From Sodalis praecaptivus (GTDB taxonomy: Bacteria; Pseudomonadota; Gammaproteobacteria; Enterobacterales; Enterobacteriaceae): a stretch of 64,000 nt of DNA. This document shows positions 20,794 to 30,251 of this stretch, one piece after another; the stretch's first letter is position 1; each line of letters opens with the position of its first letter. Location: contig NZ_CP006569.1 in assembly GCF_000517425.1 (NCBI RefSeq), forward strand, positions 2,656,760-2,720,759, read 5' to 3'. The notes beneath the pieces were generated by a model that did not search any database, had not been told where the DNA came from, and worked only from the letters and a program-made list of their open reading frames with translations. Position numbers and translations under genes: made by a program.

Positions 20794-20818
20794 GATATTG
20801 ATAACGATAATAGTTCGT
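20794..20818. promoter_or_regulatory. Fur box candidate
   Basis: Three consecutive hexamers GATATT-GATAAC-GATAAT occupy 20794-20811. Aligned to the 19-bp Fur consensus from 20800, about 13 of 19 positions match. It lies about 530 bp upstream of hmuT, in an AT-rich pocket that would suit a promoter. Iron-repressed transcription is expected for haem uptake genes. Confidence 0.55.
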
Positions 20819-21038
20819 ATTATTGTTCCTGCTAAAGGGATTGCGGTCCCCTTTCGCGGCGGCAGACGGCCAAGAGCCGGGACCGACGCCTTGCTATCGT
20901 CCCGCCCAATTAGAGACCGTTAACGCCTATCATGAGTCACGCCGTTTACGCCAGAGCGTTATCCTGCCGCCGCCGGTCTACCGACCTGCGCGCACAACCG
21001 CTGTGCCTGCGCCCGAGAGGCCGCACGTGGCGTTTATC

Positions 21039-21182
21039 CTGGCGGCAGCGGAAAGCCCGCGTCGGGCGTTTTTTCTGGCGGCAGCGGAAAGCCCGCGTCG
21101 GGCGTTTTTTCTGGCGGCAGCGGAAAGCCCGCGTCGGGCGATTTTTCTGGCGGCAGTGGAAAACCCGCGTCAGGCGTTATCA
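21039..21182 (+). repeat. Four tandem 36-bp units, each with a terminator-like hairpin
   Basis: Units start at 21039, 21075, 21111 and 21147. The first three are near identical and the fourth has drifted. Each of the first three units contains GCCCG-CGT-CGGGC followed by G and a run of five or six T, apart from one T-to-A change, the shape of a short Rho-independent terminator on the plus strand. The array lies between the Fur-like site and hmuT, so it is inside the leader transcript. Confidence 0.85.
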
Positions 21183-21347
21183 TTCTTTCAACTCGGATGT
21201 CGTGACGCAATCCTCACTTGACCGTTTACGGCGGCTTGCCGCCCGGCAGCGCCAGGTGCCACACTTGATGCCCACGGTGACGGATAATCTCACCGGCATC
21301 GGCGCGGCGGCGCCACGCGCTCGCCCTTTTTACACGGAGATCATCCT

Positions 21348-22322
21348 ATGAACAAGAACAGGGTAATAACGGTGCTGACCGCGCGCGCAATACCCGCGCC
21401 GCGCCCTCAACCGCACAGCGGCGTGGTGCCGCGCCGCCCACGCCTTTCGGCCGTTCATCGGCTGCGGGTGAGGTTCCGGCGCGCGGTGCCGAACCTCGCC
21501 GCGCGAGGTTGTTTGGCGCTGGCGCTTCTCACCATGCCCTTTACGCTGCTGGCCGAACAGCGGGTGGTTACCATCGGGGGCGATGTGACCGAAATCGCGT
21601 TTGCCCTGGGTGGCGGTGCGGAGGTGGTGGCGCGCGACAGTACCAGTCTTCAGCCCGCGGATCAGGTGCGCCGCTTACCGGATGTCGGCTACCTGCGGCA
21701 ATTGAACGCGGAGGGCATTCTGGCTCTGCGCCCGACCCTAGTGCTGGCAAGCGAGCTGGCCAAACCGTCGCTGGCCCTCAAGCAGGTGGCCGATAGCGGG
21801 GTACGGGTGGTCAGCGTGCCGGGCGAGAGTTCCCTAAGCGCCATCGACCGCAAAATTCAAACCGTCGCCGGCGCGCTGGACCGCACGCCGCAGGGCGAAA
21901 AACTGATTGCCCAATTGCATGAGCAGTTGAACACCATTCCCGCCGGCACGCTGCCGGTCAAAGTACTCTTCATTCTTAGCCATAGCGGCATGTCGGCGAT
22001 GGCCGCCGGTAAAGATACCGCCGCAGATGCGGCTATTCGCGCCGCCGGGCTGGAAAACGCCATGCAGAGCTTCAGCCGTTATCAGCCGCTATCCGCGGAG
22101 GGCATCATCGCCAGCGCGCCGGATATGGTGCTGCTGACCGCTGACGGGGTAAAAACTCTCGGCGGCGAGCAGAAAGTCTGGCAATTACCGGGACTGGCGA
22201 TGACGCCGGCGGGGAAACATCACCGGCTGCTGGTGCTGGACGATATGGCGCTGCTGGGTTTCGGTCTGGATACGCCAGCGGCGATAGTCAAGCTGCGCAC
22301 GGCCGCGGCCAGGCAGCCCTGA
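21348..22322 (+). CDS. hmuT: Periplasmic haem-binding protein HmuT
   Basis: A 324-aa class III substrate-binding protein for haem import. The mature part starts near residue 70 with [17 protein letters not shown] and contains [21 protein letters not shown] and [15 protein letters not shown], as in Yersinia HmuT. The signal-type segment ([18 protein letters not shown], about 52-70) is preceded by an unusual Arg/Pro-rich extension of about 50 residues. The ATG at 21348 has GGAG 9 nt ahead; a GTG near 21486 would give a normal signal peptide. Permease and ATPase follow directly. Confidence 0.88.
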   Translation: MNKNRVITVLTARAIPAPRPQPHSGVVPRRPRLSAVHRLRVRFRRAVPNLAARGCLALALLTMPFTLLAEQRVVTIGGDVTEIAFALGGGAEVVARDSTSLQPADQVRRLPDVGYLRQLNAEGILALRPTLVLASELAKPSLALKQVADSGVRVVSVPGESSLSAIDRKIQTVAGALDRTPQGEKLIAQLHEQLNTIPAGTLPVKVLFILSHSGMSAMAAGKDTAADAAIRAAGLENAMQSFSRYQPLSAEGIIASAPDMVLLTADGVKTLGGEQKVWQLPGLAMTPAGKHHRLLVLDDMALLGFGLDTPAAIVKLRTAAARQP

Positions 22323-22327
22323 GCCCT

Positions 22328-23326
22328 ATGCGCGCGACTAAACCTCTGCTCATTTTGGGAATGATGTTGGCGCTGATGCTGGCATTAGCCGTGGCCGCGG
22401 CGGGATTCGGCGCTATGCGGCTCACGCTTTCCGATGTCTGGCACAGCCCCGGCGACGGCATGCTCTGGCAAATCTGGTTCAGTATACGGCTGCCCCGGGT
22501 GGCGCTGGCGCTGCTGGTGGGCGCCGCGCTGGCGCTCTCCGGCGCGGTGATGCAGGGGCTGTTTCGCAATCCGCTGGCCGATCCTGGGCTGCTCGGCATT
22601 AGCAGCGGCGCGGCGCTGGCGGTCGGGATGTCGGTAGTATTGCCCGTTACGCTGACGCCGATTTTCGCGCTCTACTCATCGATGGCGGCGGCCTTTATCG
22701 GCAGCCTCGCCGTGACCGTGGTGATTTTCTCTTTGAGCAGTTTCAGCGCCGGTCTGGCGCGTCTGTTGCTCGCCGGCATCGCCATCAATGCCTTATGCGG
22801 CGCGGCGACCGGCGTGCTCTCCTGGTTAAGCAACGACCAGCAGTTGCGCCAACTGTCATTATGGGGCATGGGCAGTCTCGGTCAGGCCCAATGGCCGACG
22901 GTGGCCGCCGCCGCATCGCTGATATTGCCCGCGGCGCTGCTGGTGCAACGGTTGTCCACCGCGCTCAACGTGCTCCAACTGGGTGAGGAAGAGGCGCATT
23001 ACCTTGGCGTGGACGTCAAACGAACCCAGCGCCGTCTGCTGTTGTCGAGCGCACTGCTGGTAGCGGCGGCGGTGGCGGTCAGCGGCGTGATCGGCTTCGT
23101 TGGCCTGGTGGTGCCACACCTGATTCGCATGACGCTCGGGGCCGATCACCGCTGGCTGTTGCCCGGCGCGACCCTTGCCGGCGCCATATTGCTGCTGCTG
23201 GCGGATACGGTAGCGCGCACCGCCGTGGCCCCGGCGGAGATGCCGGTAGGGCTGCTGACCAGCCTGTTGGGCGGTCCGTGGTTTTTGTGGTTGATCCTGC
23301 GCAGACGGGAGGCGGCCGGTGTCTGA
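22328..23326 (+). CDS. hmuU: Haem ABC permease HmuU
   Basis: A 332-aa FecCD/BtuC-family permease with about ten membrane helices, and the family blocks RLPRVALALLVGAALALSGA, NPLADPGLLGISSGAAL and GFVGLVVPHLIR. It starts 5 bp after hmuT and overlaps hmuV by 8 nt, so the three genes form one transcript. It moves haem from HmuT into the cytoplasm. Confidence 0.9.
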   Translation: MRATKPLLILGMMLALMLALAVAAAGFGAMRLTLSDVWHSPGDGMLWQIWFSIRLPRVALALLVGAALALSGAVMQGLFRNPLADPGLLGISSGAALAVGMSVVLPVTLTPIFALYSSMAAAFIGSLAVTVVIFSLSSFSAGLARLLLAGIAINALCGAATGVLSWLSNDQQLRQLSLWGMGSLGQAQWPTVAAAASLILPAALLVQRLSTALNVLQLGEEEAHYLGVDVKRTQRRLLLSSALLVAAAVAVSGVIGFVGLVVPHLIRMTLGADHRWLLPGATLAGAILLLLADTVARTAVAPAEMPVGLLTSLLGGPWFLWLILRRREAAGV

Positions 23327-24101
23327 GTCGTTATTCCGCGCCGACAATCTTCATTACCGCGTTGGCGGGCGCCTGCTGATCGAGGCCGTCTCGCTGACAT
23401 TGGCGCCGGGTGAGATGGTGGCCCTGATTGGCCCCAACGGCGCCGGTAAATCGACCCTTTTACGGATGTTGAGCGGCTATCTCGACCCACTCCAGGGACA
23501 GTGTCGATTGCAGGGTCGCGCGCTGGCCGCCTGGCCGGCCGCCCAGCTTTCGCGCCGGCGGGCGGTGATGGCGCAGCACGGTGGCGTGGCGTTCCCCTTC
23601 AAGGTGAATGAGGTGCTGGCGATGGCGCGCGCGCCCTGGCCCGGCACGCCCAGCGCGCCCTTGCTCGAAGAGGTAATGACGCTGACCGGCTGCGAGATGT
23701 TGGCGCAGCGGGAGTTCCGCCGGTTGTCCGGCGGTGAGCAGCAGCGGGTGCGCCTGGCGATGGCGCTGGCGCAATTGTGGCGGCAGGACGGACCGGCGGG
23801 ATGGCTGTTTCTCGATGAACCCACCTCGGCGCTGGATCTCTATCACCAACAGGCATTGCTGCGCCTGTTGTATCAACTCACCCGCGCGGGCGAGCTGGCC
23901 GTTTGCTGCGTACTGCATGATGTCAATCTGGCGGCGCTGTGGGCCGATCGGATACTGTTGCTGCGGCAAGGGCGACTTATCGCCAACGGTACGCCGGCGG
24001 AGGTCTTGACGGAAGCGCAATTGCGCGCCTGCTATCACGCCGATCTTCGCGTACAAACCCAAGAAGATGATGGCGTGCCGCAGGTTTACCTGCGGCGTTA
24101 A
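23319..24101 (+). CDS. hmuV: Haem ABC importer ATPase HmuV
   Basis: A 260-aa ATPase of the FecE/HmuV group, with a GTG start at 23319 inside the hmuU end. Walker A is GPNGAGKST (near 38-46), the signature LSGGEQQRVRLAMALAQL, Walker B WLFLDEPTSALD and the H-loop VLHDVN. It energises HmuU. An 8-bp perfect hairpin (GCCGCAGG-TTTA-CCTGCGGC, 24077-24096) sits over the last codons; it lacks a T-run but may protect or end the transcript. Confidence 0.9.
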   Translation: MSESLFRADNLHYRVGGRLLIEAVSLTLAPGEMVALIGPNGAGKSTLLRMLSGYLDPLQGQCRLQGRALAAWPAAQLSRRRAVMAQHGGVAFPFKVNEVLAMARAPWPGTPSAPLLEEVMTLTGCEMLAQREFRRLSGGEQQRVRLAMALAQLWRQDGPAGWLFLDEPTSALDLYHQQALLRLLYQLTRAGELAVCCVLHDVNLAALWADRILLLRQGRLIANGTPAEVLTEAQLRACYHADLRVQTQEDDGVPQVYLRR

Positions 24102-24199
24102 CGCGGCCATGGCGTATCGCCCAGGGCAGTTATCTCGCGCCGAAACGGACGGCCGCCGCCGATCGCCAGGCGCGTTGCGCCTGCCGCAGTGCAGCGTGC

Positions 24200-25045
24200 C
24201 TATTGCGGGTAATCGGCGCCGAGGCTGACGTCGCGCCAGGCCGCCATTTCATCTAACCGCTCGCGTAATTTGCCGGTCACCGTCTCGAATCCCCAGGCGC
24301 CAAGCACCAGATGGCGCGGTGGCCGCCCGTGCAGGATCAGATCCAGCATTGCGTCGGCGGCGCGCACCGGATCGCCGGCCTGTTTGCCGCTGTTGGCGGC
24401 GGTGGTTTTCATCCGAGCCGCGGCGGTATCGGCATAATCCGCCAGCATACTCGGCGTTTGGCGCAGAGAGCGCCCGGCCCAATCGGTGCGGAACGGACCC
24501 GGTTCGACGCAGGTCACTTTGATGCCCAGCGGCGCGCACTCCGCCTGTAACGCATCTGACCAGCCTTCGACGGCGTGTTTGCTTGCCGCGTAATAACCGG
24601 AACTGGGGAAACCCACCAGCCCCGCCACCGAGGTGATATTGATGACATACCCTTGGCGCTGCGCGCGCATCAACGGCAGCACCGCGCGGGTTAAGGCAAA
24701 CAGGCCGAATACATTGGTGTCGAATTGCGCGCGGATTTCCTGCTCGACACCTTCCTCAACGGCGCTTTGATACCCGTAACCCGCATTATTTACCAGGACA
24801 TCAATAGCGCCGAATTTGTCGACCGCCGCCTTGACCGCGCTGGCGATCGCCGCGTCATCGGTCACATCCAGCGCCAGCGCCAGTGCGCGATCGGGCGCGT
24901 CCTGCGCGAGTGTCGCGACCTGCTGCACATCGCGGGCGGTGATCACCGCCCGCCAGCCGCGTGACAATACGCGTTTCGCCAACTCCCGGCCAAACCCTGT
25001 AGAGCAGCCGGTGATAAACCATACGGGGATTTTTTCTGCGGACAT
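24200..25045 (-). CDS. Short-chain dehydrogenase/reductase
   Basis: A 281-aa NAD(P)-dependent oxidoreductase of the classical SDR fold. The coenzyme motif is TGCSTGFG (residues 12-19), then NNAG near 86, a Ser in ITSVAG and the catalytic YYAASK (Tyr near 155). FITGCSTGFGREL matches a common single-gene SDR type of unknown substrate. ATG 25045 follows AGGAGAG. It converges on hmuV with about 100 bp between. A perfect 8-bp inverted repeat (GCGGACCG/CGGTCCGC, 25078-25099) lies 33 bp ahead of the start and could be an operator. Confidence 0.85.
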   Translation of the reverse strand: MSAEKIPVWFITGCSTGFGRELAKRVLSRGWRAVITARDVQQVATLAQDAPDRALALALDVTDDAAIASAVKAAVDKFGAIDVLVNNAGYGYQSAVEEGVEQEIRAQFDTNVFGLFALTRAVLPLMRAQRQGYVINITSVAGLVGFPSSGYYAASKHAVEGWSDALQAECAPLGIKVTCVEPGPFRTDWAGRSLRQTPSMLADYADTAAARMKTTAANSGKQAGDPVRAADAMLDLILHGRPPRHLVLGAWGFETVTGKLRERLDEMAAWRDVSLGADYPQ

Positions 25046-25692
25046 AATGCTCTCCTATTGATGAGCCCTAAACGCTGGCGGACCGTCTCACCGGTCCGCG
25101 TCAAGTCATATAGCCTGCGCGCGTCTAGCCTGTGCGCGTCGTGCGCGCTGCTTACCCATCGCAGCGCCGATACGATCGGTACGATCAATTCCTCAGTCAC
25201 GCCGGGCGGCGCCAGCCGGAGTGTTTCTTGCTCAACGTTGACCTTCGGCACCAGCCGAAATCTTTCTCGCTCAACGTTGGCTTTCGGCGGCGCCGACACG
25301 TTTTCGCTCGACGGTAGCATACGGCGCCGGCCGCGCGGGACGTATTGGCGGGCGTAGTGATACCCACGGTGGCAACGTTATCAGCAACACCGCGGCGGCG
25401 CTAAATGGCAACGGCCGCACAACGCCGGTCCATCGCCGACGGCTGCCCATGGCGCCGGAATGCCGTTTATGCCGAGCGGCAGCTGATGGATTTATGGGAA
25501 CAGGCTAAAGGCGTCAGGGCTGGCATGCGCCAGCCTTCCAACCCGCCGTTACCGCCATTGCCTTAAGCAGGGGCGCAACTTCACAGTGTAGCACCTGCTG
25601 AATTGACGGTTAAAAAGTTATTCTAGACTCCCCGGCGATAGATCCCCCGGCGGCCAAAGTGCCAGCGCGACGCGACGCATATCGCCCTGGCG
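25046..25692. other. Gene-free interval with a 39-bp duplication
   Basis: I see no gene. Two diverged copies of a 39-bp unit (core CTCAACGTTG) start at 25212 and 25251. The hairpin at 25078-25099 belongs to the SDR promoter side. The open frames crossing this interval do not resemble proteins. Confidence 0.6.
25212..25289. repeat. Two tandem 39-bp units
   Basis: Copies at 25212-25250 and 25251-25289 share CCAGCCG at the start, GCTCAACGTTG in the middle and TTCGGC toward the end, with scattered substitutions. Function unknown. Confidence 0.65.
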
Positions 25693-27876
25693 TTAGAACG
25701 TTACACCGGCCCTGGCCCAGATCGTGCGGCCCGGCTCCAGCAGCGGCGCATCCGCGGAGTAGCCAAAACCGCGGTTGCCCGCCAGGTTAAGGTGTTCGCT
25801 ATAGCGTCTGTTGAGCAAATTATCCACCCCGGCGCTGATTTTGATATTGGCGGCGGCCTGCCAAGCCATATTGGCCGACATAACGCCAAAGCCAGCGCTG
25901 CGGTCAAAATCCTTACCGACCACATTGCCTTCGTTAGGCGCGATTCGGCGTTGCGCCGCCACTAGCCGCCACAGCGCGGTGGCGCTCCAGTCTCCCGCGT
26001 CCCAGGTCAACGCCAGCCGCCCCTCGAGCGGCGGGATCTGCGGCAGCGGCCGGCGCGTATCCCGATTTTCCCCATACGCCCAGGCCAGGCTGCTTTCGAG
26101 CCGCCAGCGTTCATTGAAGCGGTAACCCAACCCGGACTCGCCGCCGTAAATGCGGGCATCGATATTGTCTGCCCGGCTGGCGTTCGGGCGCGGAACGCCA
26201 TAGCGGAATAAGATAAAATCCTGCACCTGGCCGATATAGCCCGATGCCCAGGCGTCCAGCGGCGCCAGTTGCCAATGCGCGCCGAAATCGAGCTGCGCGG
26301 TTTTCTCGCGCTTGAGCCGGTGGAATGCATCCTGCCCGGCGCCCCGACCGGCTCTGAGCGTAATGAGTTCCCAATAGTCAGGGAACCGCTCGGTTAACCC
26401 CACGCCGACATAGGTCATCAACGGCAGCGTCTCGGGCTGGTGCTCCAGGCGAACAAAAGCGGCGGGATACACCTCGCTGCGCCGCTCCGAGCCGCGCGCG
26501 CCATGGTACTGCGCCGCGGTATGCTCAAGGCGCATGCCGCTTATCAACGTCTGCGTCGGCCTGAACCGCCAACTGACTTCTGCAAACAGGCCACTGTCCT
26601 GAAATTCCGCGTCCTCCTGCCAGCGGCCACCAACCTTTCTCCGGTGCCGGTTGACCTGCAAGTCCGCCCCGCCCTGCAATTGTACATCTTGCCATTGCCA
26701 AGTGCCGATGCCGCGGCCCCCGAGCGTCAAACGGTCAACGTTGCTGCGCAGAGGGACCCAATTGCCGGATGCTGCGCCGCCTTGACGCGACAGGCGCTGC
26801 GCGCTGCGCCGGGCAGAGTTATCCATAACGTGATCGGTGTAATGGTACCAGCCCCGCATTTCGACGCTGTCCAGCACCTCGCCTAGCGCATGCTGCTCGA
26901 AGCGCAGGCCGATGCTTTCCCGCGCAAAGCGAGTACCGTCCATACCGCGCGCGGCGTAACGGGCATTGCCGTCCCCGCGGCCCACCGTCAGCTCCATCAA
27001 GGTATCGGGTGTCGGGGTAAAGCCGGCCGCCACATCGCTGTTCCATTTACGCCAGCCGGAATAGACCCGCTGACCCGCGCCATCTTGATAATCGCCGGCG
27101 CGGGAGACATTGCCCATTAAGCGCAGATAGCCTGACGCGTTGCCGAAAGCGCCATCAATATTCTCGTCTAACCGCCCGCTTGAGCCGGCGAGCGCGCTGG
27201 CGTGCACCGTCATCCCCGGCGCGTCAAAGCGCGGCGGCAGCCTTTCAAAGCGTAAGGTGCCGGCGGAGGCGCCCGGTCCCCACAGGACGGTCTGGGGACC
27301 TTTAGTTAACGACACGATGTCAAAACTTTCCGGGGAAATATAGGCGCTAGGGGAATCCATGCGTGAAGAGCAGGCGCCGAGCATTTCTCCCCCGTCCACC
27401 AGCATGCGCAGCCGGGAACCGAACATCCCGCGAAACACCGGATCGCCATTGGTGCCGCCATTGCGGATTAGCGCAAAACCGGGAATGGTTTTCAGGTAAT
27501 CGGCGCCGTCGCTGGCGGGCACGGGCTGTCGCGGTATTTTGGGCGCCAAAGACACCGAGAGTGGGGACCCCTTGGGGGCGGTCACGGTAATGACGTCCTG
27601 CTCGGGGGAATCGGCGGGGGTATCGCGCTCCTTTGGTACTAATGGTGCCTGTGCCGAACGGACGCCGGGTTCGGCGGCGGGCGTCAGCGCCGGTATCGGG
27701 TCGACGTCGCGTGCGGCCGTGGGCGAAACCGCTTGCGCCAAACGGACGCCACGTTCGGCGGCAAGGATTTCCCCGGCGCGCGCGCCGGGGGCAACACCGC
27801 AGGCAAATAACGCCAGCAGCGACATCGCGCGCGGCGCCAAGGCTGGGCACGAACGCCCCTGTAGGTCAACGTACAT
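25693..27876 (-). CDS. TonB-dependent copper receptor, OprC/NosA type
   Basis: A 727-aa outer-membrane receptor. A signal-like segment (about residues 18-34) is followed by an Ala/Pro-rich spacer with an internal repeat (AERGVRLAQA / AEPGVRSAQA), a TonB-box-like DVITVTAP, the plug domain (DGADYLKTIPGF..., FRGMFGSRL, GPQTVLWGPG) and a 22-strand barrel ending AGVTF. It has CSSRM (CxxxM) in the plug and HVM (HxM) in the barrel, which match the copper ligands I recall for Pseudomonas OprC. ATG 27876 has AAAGGAAG ahead; the frame opens to 27921. It likely imports copper with TonB energy. The CusRS-like pair at 18644-20718 may regulate it. Confidence 0.88.
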   Translation of the reverse strand: MYVDLQGRSCPALAPRAMSLLALFACGVAPGARAGEILAAERGVRLAQAVSPTAARDVDPIPALTPAAEPGVRSAQAPLVPKERDTPADSPEQDVITVTAPKGSPLSVSLAPKIPRQPVPASDGADYLKTIPGFALIRNGGTNGDPVFRGMFGSRLRMLVDGGEMLGACSSRMDSPSAYISPESFDIVSLTKGPQTVLWGPGASAGTLRFERLPPRFDAPGMTVHASALAGSSGRLDENIDGAFGNASGYLRLMGNVSRAGDYQDGAGQRVYSGWRKWNSDVAAGFTPTPDTLMELTVGRGDGNARYAARGMDGTRFARESIGLRFEQHALGEVLDSVEMRGWYHYTDHVMDNSARRSAQRLSRQGGAASGNWVPLRSNVDRLTLGGRGIGTWQWQDVQLQGGADLQVNRHRRKVGGRWQEDAEFQDSGLFAEVSWRFRPTQTLISGMRLEHTAAQYHGARGSERRSEVYPAAFVRLEHQPETLPLMTYVGVGLTERFPDYWELITLRAGRGAGQDAFHRLKREKTAQLDFGAHWQLAPLDAWASGYIGQVQDFILFRYGVPRPNASRADNIDARIYGGESGLGYRFNERWRLESSLAWAYGENRDTRRPLPQIPPLEGRLALTWDAGDWSATALWRLVAAQRRIAPNEGNVVGKDFDRSAGFGVMSANMAWQAAANIKISAGVDNLLNRRYSEHLNLAGNRGFGYSADAPLLEPGRTIWARAGVTF

Positions 27877-29438
27877 ATCACTTCCTTTTGCAAAAATAAC
27901 CGGCTTCCTGGCCATGACCATCTGGCGCGCGATGCAGTGCGCGCCAGCGATTCTCCGACGTCAACCGGGTCAGTGCGCATTAACGCGGACGGAGAGAGCG
28001 AACGGATTTTTCACGGCAACCACTGATCGCCGTACCCGCCCAAATTGTAACTGAATGCGACAGCAGCGGCGGGCATTTTTCATATGACTTGCCCATTGCC
28101 GCTGTTCTATTTAGCGCTGGTATAAGAAATAGCGGTAAAACTATTTATTTTGCATTTATTATAATATTTGAATATGCGCCAACGCGTATTTGGCTTATTA
28201 GCGCCGACACCAAGTTCAATAACTTATTGCCGCCAATGTTTCAACGCCTGTTTCACTCCGCAGGATCGCGCCAGCGCTCGGACACGGCGACTTGGCGTAA
28301 TGTCATTAACCCGTCAGAAACGAAAATGATCTTTCGGCAGGCAAAAAAAGCCCCATGACGGCGTCAAGCCAATTGGCTTATTGCGTCGTGACGAGGGATA
28401 AACGCCAGCGCCGCGCTTGCCCTACTAAAAGCCAGCTCGCAGGACGATTGACTACGCTAACCACCTATCTCCAGTGGATCCCCTCAGCCATGCTGCGGCA
28501 AGGCGAGCGAATGCGGCTCGCTGCGTTCGCCGCTTACACCCGCACCGCGCAGGCAGACGCTGTTACCCTCCCCTGGAGACGATCCGCTAACCAGCCCAGG
28601 TCCTATCCCGCATAGCGTCAGACCCAGGCCGCTGCACGACAACATCCCGCTGGGCCGCGGTGCGGCGGCGCCCTGTTCCCCCGGCTTACAACGGCGCATG
28701 GACGGCGTGTCCTGAACGGTGCAAAGCGGCCAGGGCGGCAGGCGCCGGCGCGGGGGCAACAGCGGCTTACGCGCGAAGCGACGCTGCCTGCCGGTGGGAA
28801 GGGTTACACGCTTATGCCATCGCTATCGGCGGCACGCTTTAGCCCGCCATAAATTTTCCACGCCAACGCCTATGTCCTCGCCGCCCCTATTTCCCATTGG
28901 CTGTTTTAGAAAACGAAGCGAATTAACCATAGACGACAGAAGATCATCCGGCGTTTGCTTGATAACGCTTACACCGTACGCTGAATGCGGCATCCGTTAT
29001 TTACCTGATTGAGTAACCTTATAGCACCTGAAATAATGTGGCTATGCAATTTTTGGTACAGCGTCAATTTGTCTATGTAGTGCTAAAATTAGGGTTAAAT
29101 CGCCTCATTATTTCGCAGCCTGAAGGATTACTCTCTATTTTTGTCGCTTATGAGGGGCGGTCGCAGACTAGTTAAGGTTTTTTGTGCTGGTTTTGTTAGT
29201 TTTTTTAGATTTTAAAACTTTTTTGATATTTTTAAAACAAAAAATCTCTTTTTAAGAGTTAACAAGGATATAATCCTGAAAATATGATAATTATCCAATT
29301 CGCGGCCTTCATAACGTTAGAATTCTCTTCACGATATTATGCGCAGAAAAGGCAGGGTCTTCTCTTTAACAGGTACATCTATAAACAAAAACGTCTGGTA
29401 TGAATATTGACCAGAGGCTGGTCAATATGGAGTAGCCC
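27877..29438. other. 1.5-kb gene-poor region, AT-rich to the right
   Basis: No convincing gene. The left part is GC-rich with short frames of no recognisable family. From about 29000 it becomes markedly AT-rich, up to the regulator at 29439. It may hold the copper receptor promoter at its left edge. It could be decayed sequence or the flank of an acquired segment. Confidence 0.5.
29404..29428. promoter_or_regulatory. Perfect inverted repeat just ahead of the ToxR-like gene
   Basis: ATATTGACCAG (29404-29414) and CTGGTCAATAT (29418-29428) are exact 11-bp reverse complements around AGG. The repeat ends one base before the ribosome binding site (GGAG, 29429-29432) of the gene at 29439. It could be an autoregulatory operator or an RNA hairpin that controls translation. 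Confidence 0.7.
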
Positions 29439-30251
29439 ATGAAGTATATTATCAATTCAACCGTGGCGTTTGATACCACCGAATACCTTCTCACGCTGGT
29501 GGATGATGCCGATACATCAGTAAAACTGTCCAATTCCGCCGGCCGGGTATTGGAGGAGCTTATTCAGTATCGCGGGACCGGCGAACCGGTGACCCGAGAG
29601 CATCTCTTTGCCAGCGTCTGGAGCGCCCACGGTCTACAGCCGTCTAATGGCAATTTAAATCAACAGGTTAGTTTAATACGTAAGGGGTTAACCTCATTAG
29701 GGCTGGATGCCTCAGCGATAGTCACAATTCCTAAGCGCGGGTTGAAATTAAATGATCAGCTGGTGATAAGCACGCTGGACGACGATATCACCCAGGCGAC
29801 ATGCATTCCCGCGGTGAATGAATTCCCGGTGGAAATAGCGCATCCCGTCATGCTTACCGGCGGGCGAAAAAATATCAATGGTGCGCTGACCTTTTTAATG
29901 GTGATTGTCACGCTGCTGACTGTTGTCATGGCGTATATTTATTATGAAGATGATGATAATCAGAAACTATACTTCTTCAGCCAGATCAATACCTGCAAAG
30001 TTTATACTTTCCACCCCATTCCCGGCCTGGAAAAAGAGGACTACCGTTTGCGGATCGCCGAAGCTATGAAAGGGAATGTGGAAAAATGCAAAAACAATTA
30101 CATCATCATTTTTTCTAAAACGCTCATCCCCGATCCTCTTATCCAGGATAATATCAATGTCCGTACTTTCATGGCCAAGTGTCGTAAAGATGAGGATGGC
30201 CAGATTTCCAATTGTTTAAATTTCTTCTTTTACAATTGGAGCGAGACATGA
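29439..30251 (+). CDS. ToxR/CadC-like membrane-anchored transcription regulator (MarT-like)
   Basis: A 270-aa protein. An N-terminal winged-helix domain of the OmpR/CadC type (about residues 25-108; VTREHLFASVW, QVSLIRKGL, TIPKRGLKL) is followed by a linker, one membrane helix (about 147-167, GALTFLMVIVTLLTVVMAYIY) and a periplasmic C-terminal part with several Cys. This is the design of regulators that bind DNA while sitting in the inner membrane. It overlaps the next gene by 4 nt (ATGA). Regulator plus FidL-like partner recalls the MarT-FidL pair of Salmonella. It is AT-rich compared with its surroundings, which suggests acquisition. Confidence 0.82.
   Translation: MKYIINSTVAFDTTEYLLTLVDDADTSVKLSNSAGRVLEELIQYRGTGEPVTREHLFASVWSAHGLQPSNGNLNQQVSLIRKGLTSLGLDASAIVTIPKRGLKLNDQLVISTLDDDITQATCIPAVNEFPVEIAHPVMLTGGRKNINGALTFLMVIVTLLTVVMAYIYYEDDDNQKLYFFSQINTCKVYTFHPIPGLEKEDYRLRIAEAMKGNVEKCKNNYIIIFSKTLIPDPLIQDNINVRTFMAKCRKDEDGQISNCLNFFFYNWSET

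Larger units (their letters stand above)
20719..21347. other. Leader region of hmuTUV
   Basis: It holds a Fur-like site (20794-20818) and the 36-bp tandem array (21039-21182). An open frame from 20932 to 21351 overlaps hmuT in ATGA fashion, but its product (Trp/Arg-rich 12-residue repeats) resembles no known protein. I do not annotate it as a gene. The hemP, receptor and hmuS genes that precede hmuT in Yersinia-type operons are not seen here. Confidence 0.6.

Noticed and set aside
24943..25320. 125-codon minus-strand frame upstream of the SDR gene
   Set aside because: Driven by the 39-bp duplication, no recognisable domain, and it overlaps the SDR start region.
27539..28054. 171-codon plus-strand frame over the copper receptor start
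   Set aside because: Overlaps the signal and spacer region of the receptor in antisense; no similarity and no ribosome site.
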